Source of the DNA: Streptomyces sp. NBC_01214
Lineage (GTDB): Bacteria; Actinomycetota; Actinomycetes; Streptomycetales; Streptomycetaceae
Direction of reading: 5' to 3'
NCBI RefSeq assembly: GCF_026340975.1
Contig: NZ_JAPEOS010000001.1
Span: forward strand, 4,187,001-4,251,000
DNA length: 64,000 nucleotides
The position numbers and the translations under genes were made by a program. The notes beneath the pieces are model-generated. The model searched no databases, was not told where the DNA came from, and was given only the letters and a program-made list of their open reading frames with translations. The first letter of the stretch is position 1, and every line of letters begins with the position of its first letter. Positions 56,707 through 64,000 of the stretch are shown here, one piece after another.

Positions 56707-56964
56707 ATGCCGCATGCGAAAGAAGAGGGCGTCGCCGCACGCCCGATCGATACGGTGGACCAGCAACGGAGCCGAGCCGGACACCTGCGGGCCGCGATCA
56801 CGCGGACCAATTTGATCCCGGCGTTCCTGGTGCTCACGGTCATGATGGTGGCCCTGTGGCTGACGGGCATGCCGTTCCTCCAGGCCCTGACGATCTCCAC
56901 CGCAGTGAAGATCGCGGTTGCCCTGGTCGAACTCCGCCGGCTGCCCCGCCCGGTCGACGACTGA
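56707..56964 (+). CDS. Small membrane protein
   Basis: An 85-residue protein. The N-terminus is hydrophilic, then a hydrophobic helix, PAFLVLTVMMVALWLTGMPF, and a weaker amphipathic helix to the end (VKIAVALVELRRLP). No family was recognised. Confidence 0.6.
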   Translation: MPHAKEEGVAARPIDTVDQQRSRAGHLRAAITRTNLIPAFLVLTVMMVALWLTGMPFLQALTISTAVKIAVALVELRRLPRPVDD

Positions 56965-57119
56965 CGCGCGGCGAGCCGGCACGGCCGCGCTGCGTTCCTG
57001 GTGGACCTGGCCCTCGACCCTGGTACGGTCGCCCGCCCGGACCGGTCGATCTGCTGACGTGCTTGGCCTGCGACGGTGGCGGGGACGGGGAGGGCGGGGA
57101 CGGGAGCGGGGGTGGTGAG

Positions 57120-57790
57120 GCTGACTCCGCACGGGCGGGGGCCTGGTGGCAGCAACCGCCCCGCATCCGGAGCCTGTTCGACGACGGGGATCCTGGTACG
57201 GCGCGCCGCGCCACGGCTGATCGCCGACCGGACCGGACCCCTGCTGGAGCGGTGGCACGTGGAGACGGACCTCTCGGTCCGAGGGCCCTGTTGTTGGCGC
57301 TGGGCCGGGCCGCCGCTCACGAGGCACCCTCGGAGTCGACGGACGCCGAAGTGCGGGCCGCGCCGGACGGTCTCCTCCCCGGCGAGGACCCGGTGCTGCG
57401 GGTGGCGGCCGTGATCGCCGCAGCCCCTCTGGATCCGCGGGCGGCGCTGCGCGCTGGACGAGGCGTGGCGACCGCTGTGGTCCCGGCCCTCCGTGGCAGC
57501 AGCCGTCCTGCCCCGGCGGCCGGGCTGCTGGCCGACCCGGACGACGACGTGGGCTGCAAGGCTGCGCATCTGCTGGCGGTGCAGGCACACGGTGGCCCCG
57601 TACGTCGACCGGCTCGGGGACCCGCGCGCCCTGCCCGGATCCGTGGAGCGGCTCGTCGCGCCCTACCGGGACGTGCAGGTCGGGGCCATCCCCCGGGCGA
57701 ACCACGGCAGCCGGACGTCGCCGACGTCCTCCGGCCGTTGCGCGCACACGCCGGAGACACGCGCGGGGTGGCTGGGTCGAGGACCTGCGG
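57120..57790 (+). pseudogene. Broken HEAT-repeat protein
   Basis: Fragments of one HEAT-repeat protein appear in three frames: VRRAAPRLIADRTGPLLERW; GRAAAHEAPSESTDAEVRAA with GEDPVLRVAAVIAAAPLDPR; ALDEAWRPLWSRPSVAAAVL; GLLADPDDDVGCKAAHLLAV; and DRLGDPRALPGSVERLVAPY. The order fits a typical streptomycete HEAT protein, but parts are missing and frames shift at least three times, so no functional product is possible. An in-frame start is not seen. Confidence 0.65.
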
Positions 57791-57993
57791 TGCTGGAGTA
57801 CGCCGCCGAGGGGCAGGGGCAGCGGACGTTCACCGCCGCCCTTGATGCGCTCAACCACCACGGACGCCTCACGGCACTGGGGGCAGCGGACCGCCGGCAC
57901 TCGGAGCACGGCGACTACCGGGCGGTTTCGATCGGGTGCTCGCGCTGCCGTAGCGCTGCCGGCGCGGACTTCCGAAGCGTGCAGGAGCCGTTC

Positions 57994-58368
57994 CTAGGCG
58001 GACCTGCGGCGCAGGGCCCGGCGGACCACGTACAGGACGACGAGCAGCACGACCACGACGACCACGACGATCAAGAGCTTCTTGAACAGCCCGCTCTTCT
58101 TCTTGCTCTTCTTGCCCTTCTTGCTCCCGGTGGTGGCCCGGACCTGGGACGACGTCGGTGCCTGGAGACCGGTTGCCACGCCGGCGCCGGCGAGGAGACC
58201 GCTCTGCGGGAGCGCCGCGGCGGCCGGGGCCTGGCGGACCGCCGGAGCGGCCGCCGAGGCGGTTGCCGCAGGGCCCAGTAGCAGCCCGGCGAGCACGAAG
58301 AGCGGAATGAGTGCCGCCGCGGCCATCGGGCGCTTCTTCGGAATGCAGTGCGTGCTGTTCGTTGTCAC
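57994..58368 (-). CDS. Exported Lys-rich protein with C-terminal membrane anchor
   Basis: A 124-residue protein. The signal peptide is around AALIPLFVLAGLLLGPAATA (residues 18-40), then a short Ala/Gln-rich mature part, a strongly basic block, KKGKKSKKKSGLFKK, and a very hydrophobic C-terminal helix (LLIVVVVVVVLLVVLYVV) followed by RRALRRRSA, as in wall- or membrane-anchored proteins. GTG start at 58368. Sortase-type LPxTG is absent. Function unknown. Confidence 0.75.
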   Translation of the reverse strand: MTTNSTHCIPKKRPMAAAALIPLFVLAGLLLGPAATASAAAPAVRQAPAAAALPQSGLLAGAGVATGLQAPTSSQVRATTGSKKGKKSKKKSGLFKKLLIVVVVVVVLLVVLYVVRRALRRRSA

Positions 58369-58565
58369 TGTTTCCCCTGTTCTCCCCTGCCCGGCCCGGT
58401 CCGGTGGGATCCGGAAGGCCGTGGCTTGGAAGCATCGTCGACGAGTTCGACCGCCCCGGCAAGGACTTGGAGACGGCGGGCGCGCTCGTAGGGGTGCCCG
58501 CCATCGGACCCGGGCGTGGGCGCAGACTCTGGCACCCTGGGCGCATGGGGACGGGGGACGGTCAG

Positions 58566-59330
58566 ATGCGGGGTGCGGGACGGGAGTTGGGGCCGGGATT
58601 CGGGGTGGGGGAGGGGTACGCGTGGTACCGGGGGGTGTCGCCCGGAGGGTCCGTCCATCGGCACGCCGCCTTCCAGCTCGTCCTGGCGCCCCGGGGCGAG
58701 GCGGCGCTCGCCGGGGCGGACGGCAGGGTCGTGCGGGGAGCGGCGCTGCTCGTCCCGCCCATGACCGCGCACCGGATGCTGTCGGCGGGGGACCTGCTCA
58801 CCGTCTTCGTCGAGCCGCACTCGGCCTTGGCCGACCGGTTGCGCGGGCGGTGTGGTTCCGGTTCGGGGATCGTGGCGGTGCCCGAGCTGCGCCGGCTCGA
58901 CGAGGCCGAGCTCGGTCGGGCGGCGGCGCTGCCCTCGACCGGGCTGGACCCGCGGCTGCTCGCCGCGGGGGCCCTGCTGGAGGGGCGGGCGGGCGAGGAG
59001 GAGCCGGTCCCGATGGAGCTGGTCGCGGCCCGGGTGGGGCTGTCGCCGCAGCGGCTTCGAGCCCTGGCCCGGCAGCAGCTGGGCATGCCGCTGGCGCGGC
59101 GGCGCATCTGGCTGAAGCTGCGCCGGAGCGCGGAGGCCCTGGGGGAGGGGCGCAGCCCGGTCGAGGCCGCGGCCGCCGGAGGCTTCGCCGATCAGGCCCA
59201 CCTCACCCGCCGGATGCGGGAGATGATCGGGATGACTCCGGCGGCCGTGCTGCGGGTGATGCAGGTGTCGTCGGCGTCAGCCGCCGGCGCGCCGGGCGAC
59301 GTACACCGAAATGGACCCGGTGACGGTTGA
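58566..59330 (+). CDS. AraC-family regulator
   Basis: A 254-residue regulator. A cupin-like N-terminal half (VSPGGSVHRHAAFQLVLAP with the His-rich strand) is followed by the two-HTH AraC domain in the last 100 residues (VPMELVAARVGLSPQRLRAL; EAAAAGGFADQAHLTRRMRE). ATG at 58566 has GGGGGA 7 nt upstream; ATG at 58545 is possible. The final 54 bp overlap the convergent methyltransferase gene. Target unknown; may control a nearby gene. Confidence 0.85.
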   Translation: MRGAGRELGPGFGVGEGYAWYRGVSPGGSVHRHAAFQLVLAPRGEAALAGADGRVVRGAALLVPPMTAHRMLSAGDLLTVFVEPHSALADRLRGRCGSGSGIVAVPELRRLDEAELGRAAALPSTGLDPRLLAAGALLEGRAGEEEPVPMELVAARVGLSPQRLRALARQQLGMPLARRRIWLKLRRSAEALGEGRSPVEAAAAGGFADQAHLTRRMREMIGMTPAAVLRVMQVSSASAAGAPGDVHRNGPGDG

Positions 59331-60032
59331 GACGACCTCGGCCTCGCGGACCCGGTCGAATCCGGCCTCGGTGATGAGGGAGGGCAGGATGCCGTCGGCG
59401 TTGGGCTGGGTGTCGGCCCGACCGTCGGCGAGCTGGACGACGCGGAACGCGGTGCGCATCAGACGGGTGCGCTGGAGGCCGTAGTCGGCCAGGACCAGCC
59501 GGCCGCCGGGCCGCAGCACGGTGTGCAGTGCGGCCAGGATCGCCCGTTTCATCGGCAGCGGGCACTGGTGGAGGACGAGGCTGGAGACGGCGGTGTCCGC
59601 GCTGCCCGCGCCGAGTCGGTCCGCCAGTTCGTCGCCCATGCCCTGGCGCCAGTCGATGGGTGCGCCCGCGGCCCGGGCCTTGCGGCGGGCGACGGTCAGG
59701 ATGCGGGGGTCCGGGTCGATGCCGATGATGTGGGCGGCGGGTTCGATGCGGTGCAGGAGCAGGGCCTGGGAGCCGGTGCCGCAGCCGACGTCGACGATCA
59801 CCTCTTCCGGCCGCGGAGCCACGTGCATGGCCAACAGGCCGCGCCAGAGCCGCTCGCGCACCAGGGCGGCTACGGGGTCGTAGAGGCTGGTGGGGGCGAA
59901 GCGGCCCGCGGCGGGTGTGAACGCTCGGACCGCGTGCGCGGTGTCGCGGGGCCCGGACCCGGCGGCTCCGGGAGGTGCGGGAGGCGCGGAGGGCTGACGG
60001 CGGGGGCCGGGGGTTTCGCTGGACTGGGTCAT
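59277..60032 (-). CDS. SAM-dependent methyltransferase
   Basis: A 251-residue class I methyltransferase. Motif I is VDVGCGTGSQALLLHR (residues 80-95), the acidic loop is IGIDPDPRIL, motif II is SSLVLHQCPL, and motif III LRPGGRLVLADYG. The N-terminus is Pro-rich. ATG at 60032. It converges on and overlaps the AraC gene by 54 bp. The substrate is not predictable; the layout is like Mycobacterium/Streptomyces natural-product or detoxification methyltransferases. Confidence 0.88.
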   Translation of the reverse strand: MTQSSETPGPRRQPSAPPAPPGAAGSGPRDTAHAVRAFTPAAGRFAPTSLYDPVAALVRERLWRGLLAMHVAPRPEEVIVDVGCGTGSQALLLHRIEPAAHIIGIDPDPRILTVARRKARAAGAPIDWRQGMGDELADRLGAGSADTAVSSLVLHQCPLPMKRAILAALHTVLRPGGRLVLADYGLQRTRLMRTAFRVVQLADGRADTQPNADGILPSLITEAGFDRVREAEVVSTVTGSISVYVARRAGG

Positions 60033-60151
60033 GACCGCAGTGTCCGGCGCCCGGGCGGCACCGGTCTTGTACGAACCGCTCGCCCCGGGACCGTCGCCCG
60101 GGGCCGTCGCCCGGAGCCTGCGCGGTGCACCGGGGAGCCCTCGACCAAGTA

Positions 60152-60188
60152 CGAGCTCCGTTCGACGGCGGACCGTGAACGGAGCTCG
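60152..60188 (-). terminator. Terminator after the deoxynucleoside kinase
   Basis: A 12-bp perfect stem (CGAGCTCCGTTC with GAACGGAGCTCG) and a 13-nt loop begin 5 bp after the stop. Confidence 0.75.
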
Positions 60189-60193
60189 CGAGC

Positions 60194-60856
60194 TCAGCGC
60201 CGGTGTGCGACCGCCGCCAGGGTGTCCTTGACTTCCTGCACCACGCGGGCCGCGTCCTCGGGGTTGTTCACCACATCCGTGTGGTTCATGTCGATGACGA
60301 GGACCTCGCTGGCCGAGTAGTACTTGTGCACCCAGTCGTCGTAGCCGGACCACAGCGTCCGGTAGTACTCGACGAGGCTCTCGTCCTGTTCGAAGCCGCG
60401 GCCCCGCAGCCCGATGCGGTGCAGCACCGTCTCGAAGTCCGCCTTGAGGTAGACCATGAGATCGGGTGCCTTGCGGTACGGCAGGCCGTCGATCTCGCGC
60501 ATCATCTCGCCCAGCAGCCCCTCGTACACCTGCATTTCGAGGGAGCTGATCCGGCCCAGGTCGTGATTGACCTTGGCGAAGTACCAGTCCTCGTAGATGG
60601 ACCGGTCGAGGACGTTGTCCCCCTGCTTGTACGCCTCCTTGATCGAGGCGAACCGCGTCTGCAGGAAGTAGAGCTGGAGCAGGAAGGGGTAGCGCTTCGC
60701 CTGGATCTCTTCGGGGCTCGCCGTGTAGAAGAGCGGGAGGATCGGATTGTCATCCACGCTCTCGTAGAAGACGTCGCTGCCCAGCTCCTTGGCGAGCAGC
60801 TCCGCCACACTCGTCTTGCCGATGCCGATCATGCCTCCGACGCAGATCACTGGCAT
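60194..60856 (-). CDS. Deoxynucleoside kinase (dAK/dGK-like)
   Basis: A 220-residue salvage kinase. The P-loop is GGMIGIGKTSVAE (K14), the DRS motif is LDRSIYED (residues 83-90), and the LID-like segment is near GLRGRGFEQDE with arginines. The layout matches the bacterial dAK/dGK family, which phosphorylates deoxyadenosine or deoxyguanosine. Expressed alone, closed by the hairpin at 60152. Confidence 0.92.
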   Translation of the reverse strand: MPVICVGGMIGIGKTSVAELLAKELGSDVFYESVDDNPILPLFYTASPEEIQAKRYPFLLQLYFLQTRFASIKEAYKQGDNVLDRSIYEDWYFAKVNHDLGRISSLEMQVYEGLLGEMMREIDGLPYRKAPDLMVYLKADFETVLHRIGLRGRGFEQDESLVEYYRTLWSGYDDWVHKYYSASEVLVIDMNHTDVVNNPEDAARVVQEVKDTLAAVAHRR

Positions 60857-61196
60857 ACCTCACTTCTCCCTGGGGGTCTTCTGTTCGTGGGCGGGTGGGC
60901 CGTGCGCCCCACACCACTGAGACGCACGCCGGCGGTCACGCGATTCCCCGGGATCTTCATGATCAGCGTCATGTGGTCGCCGTCCGGACCAGGGCCCTGA
61001 CTCGGGCTGGTCTCCTTGACCGGTCGGCCCGGCCGTTCCGCAGCTGCCGCGCAGAGCGACGAGCCGCAGCCCAACGGCCGCCTTGAATCTTAAATGACGA
61101 TCAGCCTCCTGCCGGCCAGGGCGCCGGTACCCTCCGTCGCCCGCTCGCCGCGGTGAAACGATCGTCCTGGGCCGGGGCTGCCCTAGCGCTGATGGG
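60857..61196. other. Divergent promoter region
   Basis: Between the deoxynucleoside kinase and the frameshifted exported-protein gene. An AT-richer spot near 61085-61105 (GAATCTTAAATGACG) is the best promoter candidate. A minus-strand frame from 61074 has a natural 41-residue end (MTLIMKIPGNRVTAGVRLSG) but no support otherwise. Confidence 0.4.
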
Positions 61197-61924
61197 ATGC
61201 GCACCCTGTTGGCAGGTCCGGCGGCCCTCGCCGCCGTGCTGCTCGTCGCCCCCGCCCCGGCCCGGGTGCACGCCGCCCCGCCGGCGCCGTGCACCGCGAA
61301 GTCCGGCAGCGACGCCACCGAGACGCGTGAGGACAGCTCGGTCGACGACGGCGAGATCCGGCGGCCACGGACCTGATCCGCTGCAACAAGGCGCGCATGG
61401 ACACCTACGACGCTGCCACCCGCCGGATGGTCGCCGCCCAGGAGGCCGGGACCGTGCACGCCGTGTGCGGCCCCGACCTCGGCCGCGACGAGGTCGTCGC
61501 GGCGCAGTCCAAGGCCGTGGCCGTCGTCGAGGCCGTCGAGAACACCAGCTACCGGGAGGACGGGGGCAGCGCCTACCTGACGACCCGGGTGAAGACCTTG
61601 GAACCCCTCAAGGGCGAGTTCGGTGACGTCCTCCGCGTCACGCAGGGCGTGAAGAACGGCGGCACCCCGGGCCGGTACGCCACGGAGGACCCGGACCGCA
61701 ACGCGGTGCTGGAGCCCGGCCGCCAGTACGTCATCGCGGTCCAGTCCGGATCGACTGCGGGCACTGTGGGCACTGCGGGCACCGAAGGCACCGCGGCGTG
61801 GGCGTGGTACGCCGAGCCGGCCCGACGGGGCGTCGCCGGGGAACGGGAGCACTGGCAGGAGGCCCTGACCAGTCCGCCCCAAGCGGCCGTGGACAGCGGC
61901 TGCGAGGACGTGCAGGCGGGCTGA
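61197..61924 (+). pseudogene. Frameshifted exported protein gene
   Basis: The ATG at 61197 starts a signal peptide, MRTLLAGPAALAAVLLVAPA then RVHA, and runs to a stop at 61374. A second frame, starting within the same region, continues smoothly with DPAATDLIRCNKARMDTYDA, then VCGPDLGRDEVVAAQSKAVA and YLTTRVKTLEPLKGEFGDVL to 61924. Joining them with a one-base shift near 61350 gives one exported protein of about 240 residues with conserved-looking Cys. This is either a recent mutation or a sequencing error. Function unknown. Confidence 0.7.
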
Positions 61925-62007
61925 TGTCCGGCGGCCGGGACGGCCCGGAGGGCGACCCGGGGAAAAGTACGGGGTCCCTCCGGAGCCCCTTCTAGGGGCG
62001 TCTATAG

Positions 62008-62021
62008 TTAGGGCACCCTAA
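62008..62021. promoter_or_regulatory. Iron box (DmdR1/IdeR-type)
   Basis: Perfect inverted repeat TTAGGG-ca-CCCTAA, matching the core of the streptomycete iron box, in an AT-rich patch 67 bp before the acetyltransferase start. It predicts repression by the iron regulator in iron-rich conditions. Confidence 0.8.
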
Positions 62022-62088
62022 TCTTCGGGTCGTGCGAGTGCTCCCCGCCCTCGCCGCTCCTTGCCGACCGAGCAGAAACGGAACCCGT

Positions 62089-62730
62089 ATGAGACCCGAG
62101 TCCACTCCCCTCGTCTCCCCGCGCGCGGACGTCCTGACCGAGACCGTCGAGGGTTTCGGTACGGTCCGCTTCACCTCGGTCGACCCCGTAGCGGACTCCG
62201 CCGTGCTGCACTCCTGGGTCGTCGAGGAGCGCGCGCAGTTCTGGGGCATGAACGGCGCCAGCCGGGAACTGGTCCAGGAGATCTACGAGGACGTGGACCG
62301 CCGCGACACGCACCACGCGTACATGGTCCGGCTGGACGACGAGCCCGTGGCGCTCTTCCAGACGTACGAGCCCACCGAGGACCGGGTCAGCTACTGCTAC
62401 GAGGCGCGCGAGGGCGACATCGGCGTCCACCTGATGCTGGCCCCGGCGGCGGGCCGGCCCCGGCCCGGATTCAGCAGGACCCTGATCGGGTCGCTCATTC
62501 GGTTCGCCTTCCGCGACCCGGCCGTCCTGCGCGCGGTGGCCGAACCCGACGCCTCCAACGCCAAGGCGCTTGCCCTGCTGAACCGGCTCGGCTTCGTCCG
62601 ACAGGGCGAGATCACCCTCCCGGAGATCGACCTGCCCGAGGTGTACCTCCCGGAGAAGCGGGCCGTGCTCGCGTTCCTCGACCGCCCCGCCGTACTCCCG
62701 GCCGCCGTGGCCGTCGTCCACCAGGACTGA
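62089..62730 (+). CDS. GNAT acetyltransferase of siderophore type
   Basis: A 213-residue acyltransferase resembling the IucB/RhbD group that acylates hydroxylated lysine or cadaverine side chains in hydroxamate siderophores. Core: FWGMNGASRELVQEIYEDVD, HHAYMVRLDDEPVALFQTYE, and the acyl-CoA region GVHLMLAPAAGRPRPGFSRT; C-terminal GNAT helix SNAKALALLNRLGFVRQGE. ATG at 62089, with the iron box upstream, strongly supports iron regulation. No other siderophore genes lie within the window. Confidence 0.87.
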   Translation: MRPESTPLVSPRADVLTETVEGFGTVRFTSVDPVADSAVLHSWVVEERAQFWGMNGASRELVQEIYEDVDRRDTHHAYMVRLDDEPVALFQTYEPTEDRVSYCYEAREGDIGVHLMLAPAAGRPRPGFSRTLIGSLIRFAFRDPAVLRAVAEPDASNAKALALLNRLGFVRQGEITLPEIDLPEVYLPEKRAVLAFLDRPAVLPAAVAVVHQD

Positions 62731-62776
62731 CGTCGCCGTTTCGGTTGACATGAGGCCGGTTGGCGGCCGAGAACGC

Positions 62777-62847
62777 GAAAGTGCCTTCTGATCTGGGGCG
62801 ATGAACCTTGTCGAGGGGTTCTTTCGGTCCGGCTGGAAGGCACTTTC
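62777..62847. repeat. Perfect 12-bp inverted repeat with 47-bp interior
   Basis: GAAAGTGCCTTC (62777-62788) and its exact complement GAAGGCACTTTC (62836-62847), located after the acetyltransferase. It could be a long hairpin terminator or the ends of a small mobile-element scar. No direct target duplication was seen. Confidence 0.6.
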
Positions 62848-62981
62848 TCCGTGCAGGAAGGGCATCGGTTCGCGTCCCTGGCGTTATGTCTCCGCCGACG
62901 GTGCAGGAGCGGTGGGTCATGCCGGGGCGCGGCTGCCGGCTGATCGCGCCGACGTCACCGCACTGACCGGCGCGTCGCGAA

Positions 62982-63944
62982 CTACTCGACGCGCTCGCGA
63001 TCGATGAACGCGGTCAACGCGTCCACAGTTGCGTCGGGCTGCTCGTCGGGAATGAAGTGTCCGGCTCGTGGGATGACGACACCGGTCGCGTTCTCTGCCC
63101 ACGGACTGACCGAGGCGGCCATGTCGGGGATCGAGCCGTGGGAGCTGGAGATTCCCAGGACCGGGACGGTCAAGTGTCCCCGTTCGAGGGCGTCATGATT
63201 CTTACGCGCTGATTCCGCGGCGTCGCGGTAGTAGGCGAGAGACGCTGAAAGCCCTCCCTCGGCCGCGATGGCGGCGGCGTAATGGTCGATCTCGGCGCCG
63301 TCGAAGGTGTTCGGGGACAGGGCTTTGACCTTCAAGAACCAGCCGACGTAGTCACGCTCGCGGCCGGTGAGCAGGGTCTCGGGCAGTTCGGGCACCAAGT
63401 GGAAGGCGAAGTGCCAGGTCTTCCAGGCCTGGTCGGGGTCCGTTGGGACGGAGCCCGGGAGGGTGATTCCGGGAATGCCGGCGTCAAGCAGGGCGACACC
63501 ATGCAGGCGCTCTTCGTACTTCAGGGCCAGCGAGAAGGCAACCCAGGCCCCGATGTCGTGGGCGACGAGCCAGTACTTCGGCACGTTGAGCGCGGTCAGC
63601 GCGGCCTGGACGCGCGAAGCGACGGTGTGCGTGTCGTAGCCCCCTTGAGGGCGGTCGGAGTGGCCCTGCCCCGGCAGGTCGATCGCGATCACGTGGAATC
63701 GCTCCGCAAGACCCGGCATCACCTTTCGCCAAGCCCACCAGGTCTGCGGGAATCCGGCGAGCAGGACGACGGTGGGGCCGGCTGGCCGGCCGCCTTCCAC
63801 GGCATGAAGTCGGATTCCTTCCGCGTCGACCCAGCGGTGAGTGAAACCCGCAAGGTCGTACAGCGGCAACCCGGGGACCGGGTTCTGGTCGCAGGAGCGG
63901 CTCGGGGCCACGGCGTCGTCGATCATGGTGTGAGCCCACTTCAT
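62982..63944 (-). CDS. Alpha/beta hydrolase, epoxide-hydrolase-like
   Basis: A 320-residue enzyme. The nucleophile Asp is in the HDIGAWVAFSLAL elbow (HDxGA motif), the oxyanion region is in LLAGFPQTWWAWRKVM, and the general His is in IPRAGHFIPDEQPD near residue 300. This fits epoxide hydrolases and haloalkane-dehalogenase-like proteins. ATG at 63944 gives 320 residues, but there is no ribosome site and the start lies inside a 24-bp palindrome; a start at 63926 (MIDDAVAPSRS) is also possible. Probably controlled by a regulator just outside the window. Confidence 0.85.
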   Translation of the reverse strand: MKWAHTMIDDAVAPSRSCDQNPVPGLPLYDLAGFTHRWVDAEGIRLHAVEGGRPAGPTVVLLAGFPQTWWAWRKVMPGLAERFHVIAIDLPGQGHSDRPQGGYDTHTVASRVQAALTALNVPKYWLVAHDIGAWVAFSLALKYEERLHGVALLDAGIPGITLPGSVPTDPDQAWKTWHFAFHLVPELPETLLTGRERDYVGWFLKVKALSPNTFDGAEIDHYAAAIAAEGGLSASLAYYRDAAESARKNHDALERGHLTVPVLGISSSHGSIPDMAASVSPWAENATGVVIPRAGHFIPDEQPDATVDALTAFIDRERVE

Positions 63945-63966
63945 CTTGAACTGATCAGTTCAAGAT
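63943..63966. promoter_or_regulatory. 24-bp perfect palindrome over the hydrolase start
   Basis: Half site ATCTTGAACTGA followed by its exact complement. It covers the start codon of the minus-strand hydrolase. A TetR/MarR-type regulator gene probably lies just beyond the right edge and binds here. Confidence 0.8.
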
Positions 63967-64000
63967 AGGATGGGTAGGGCCACGACGGCTGGTACTAGAA

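Overview
The window is chromosomal DNA of a Streptomyces-like actinomycete. GC content is very high, third codon positions are strongly GC-biased, GTG and TTG starts are common, and the gene families are typical of the genus: LAL-like and TetR regulators, xanthine dehydrogenase, DUF4916, the HPP family and SalK-like proteins. About 60 genes are called. No tRNA, rRNA, CRISPR array or replication origin was found. The region mixes accessory metabolism, regulators, exported proteins and several decaying genes, as expected of a chromosome arm.

Layout. 1-8.4 kb: the edge of a decarboxylase-like gene divergent from a LysR regulator; a TetR repressor with two perfect operators facing a SnoaL/NmrA operon; an alpha/beta hydrolase; and a permease, small membrane protein and M20 peptidase operon closed by a strong hairpin. 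8.4-16 kb: six genes on the minus strand (P450, SnoaL-like protein, AAA ATPase regulator, MFS exporter, SRPBCC protein, carotenoid oxygenase) that look like an uncharacterised small biosynthetic locus. 16-29.5 kb: small membrane proteins, a reductase-like gene, a broken ClC channel, a stand-alone alanyl-tRNA-synthetase-like gene with tiny ORFs on both sides, a large Tat-exported PHP metallohydrolase, an SDR/TetR pair sharing a perfect palindrome, exported small proteins and a SalK-like/GntR pair. 29.5-39.3 kb: a CPBP protease, histidine kinase and response regulator operon, then an xdhA-xdhB-xdhC operon with overlapping genes. 39.7-49.2 kb: a lipase-like enzyme, a HIT protein, an exported protein built from four nearly identical RlpA-like repeats, a second MFS exporter mosaic-identical to the first but inverted, and a toxin-antitoxin-like pair. 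49.2-64 kb: a decayed integrase region, an ArsR/MFS operon, a nucleoside hydrolase, repeat-rich proteins, a broken HEAT gene, an AraC/methyltransferase convergent overlap, a deoxynucleoside kinase, a frameshifted exported protein, an iron-box-controlled acetyltransferase and an epoxide-hydrolase-like gene with a 24-bp palindrome at its start.

The strongest leads are the oxygenase/P450 locus, the AlaRS-like gene with a possible leader and a stop-start-coupled 38-residue peptide, the four-repeat DPBB protein, the mosaic inverted MFS duplicates, and four disrupted genes (ClC channel, integrase region, HEAT protein, exported protein) that a naive annotation would miss.
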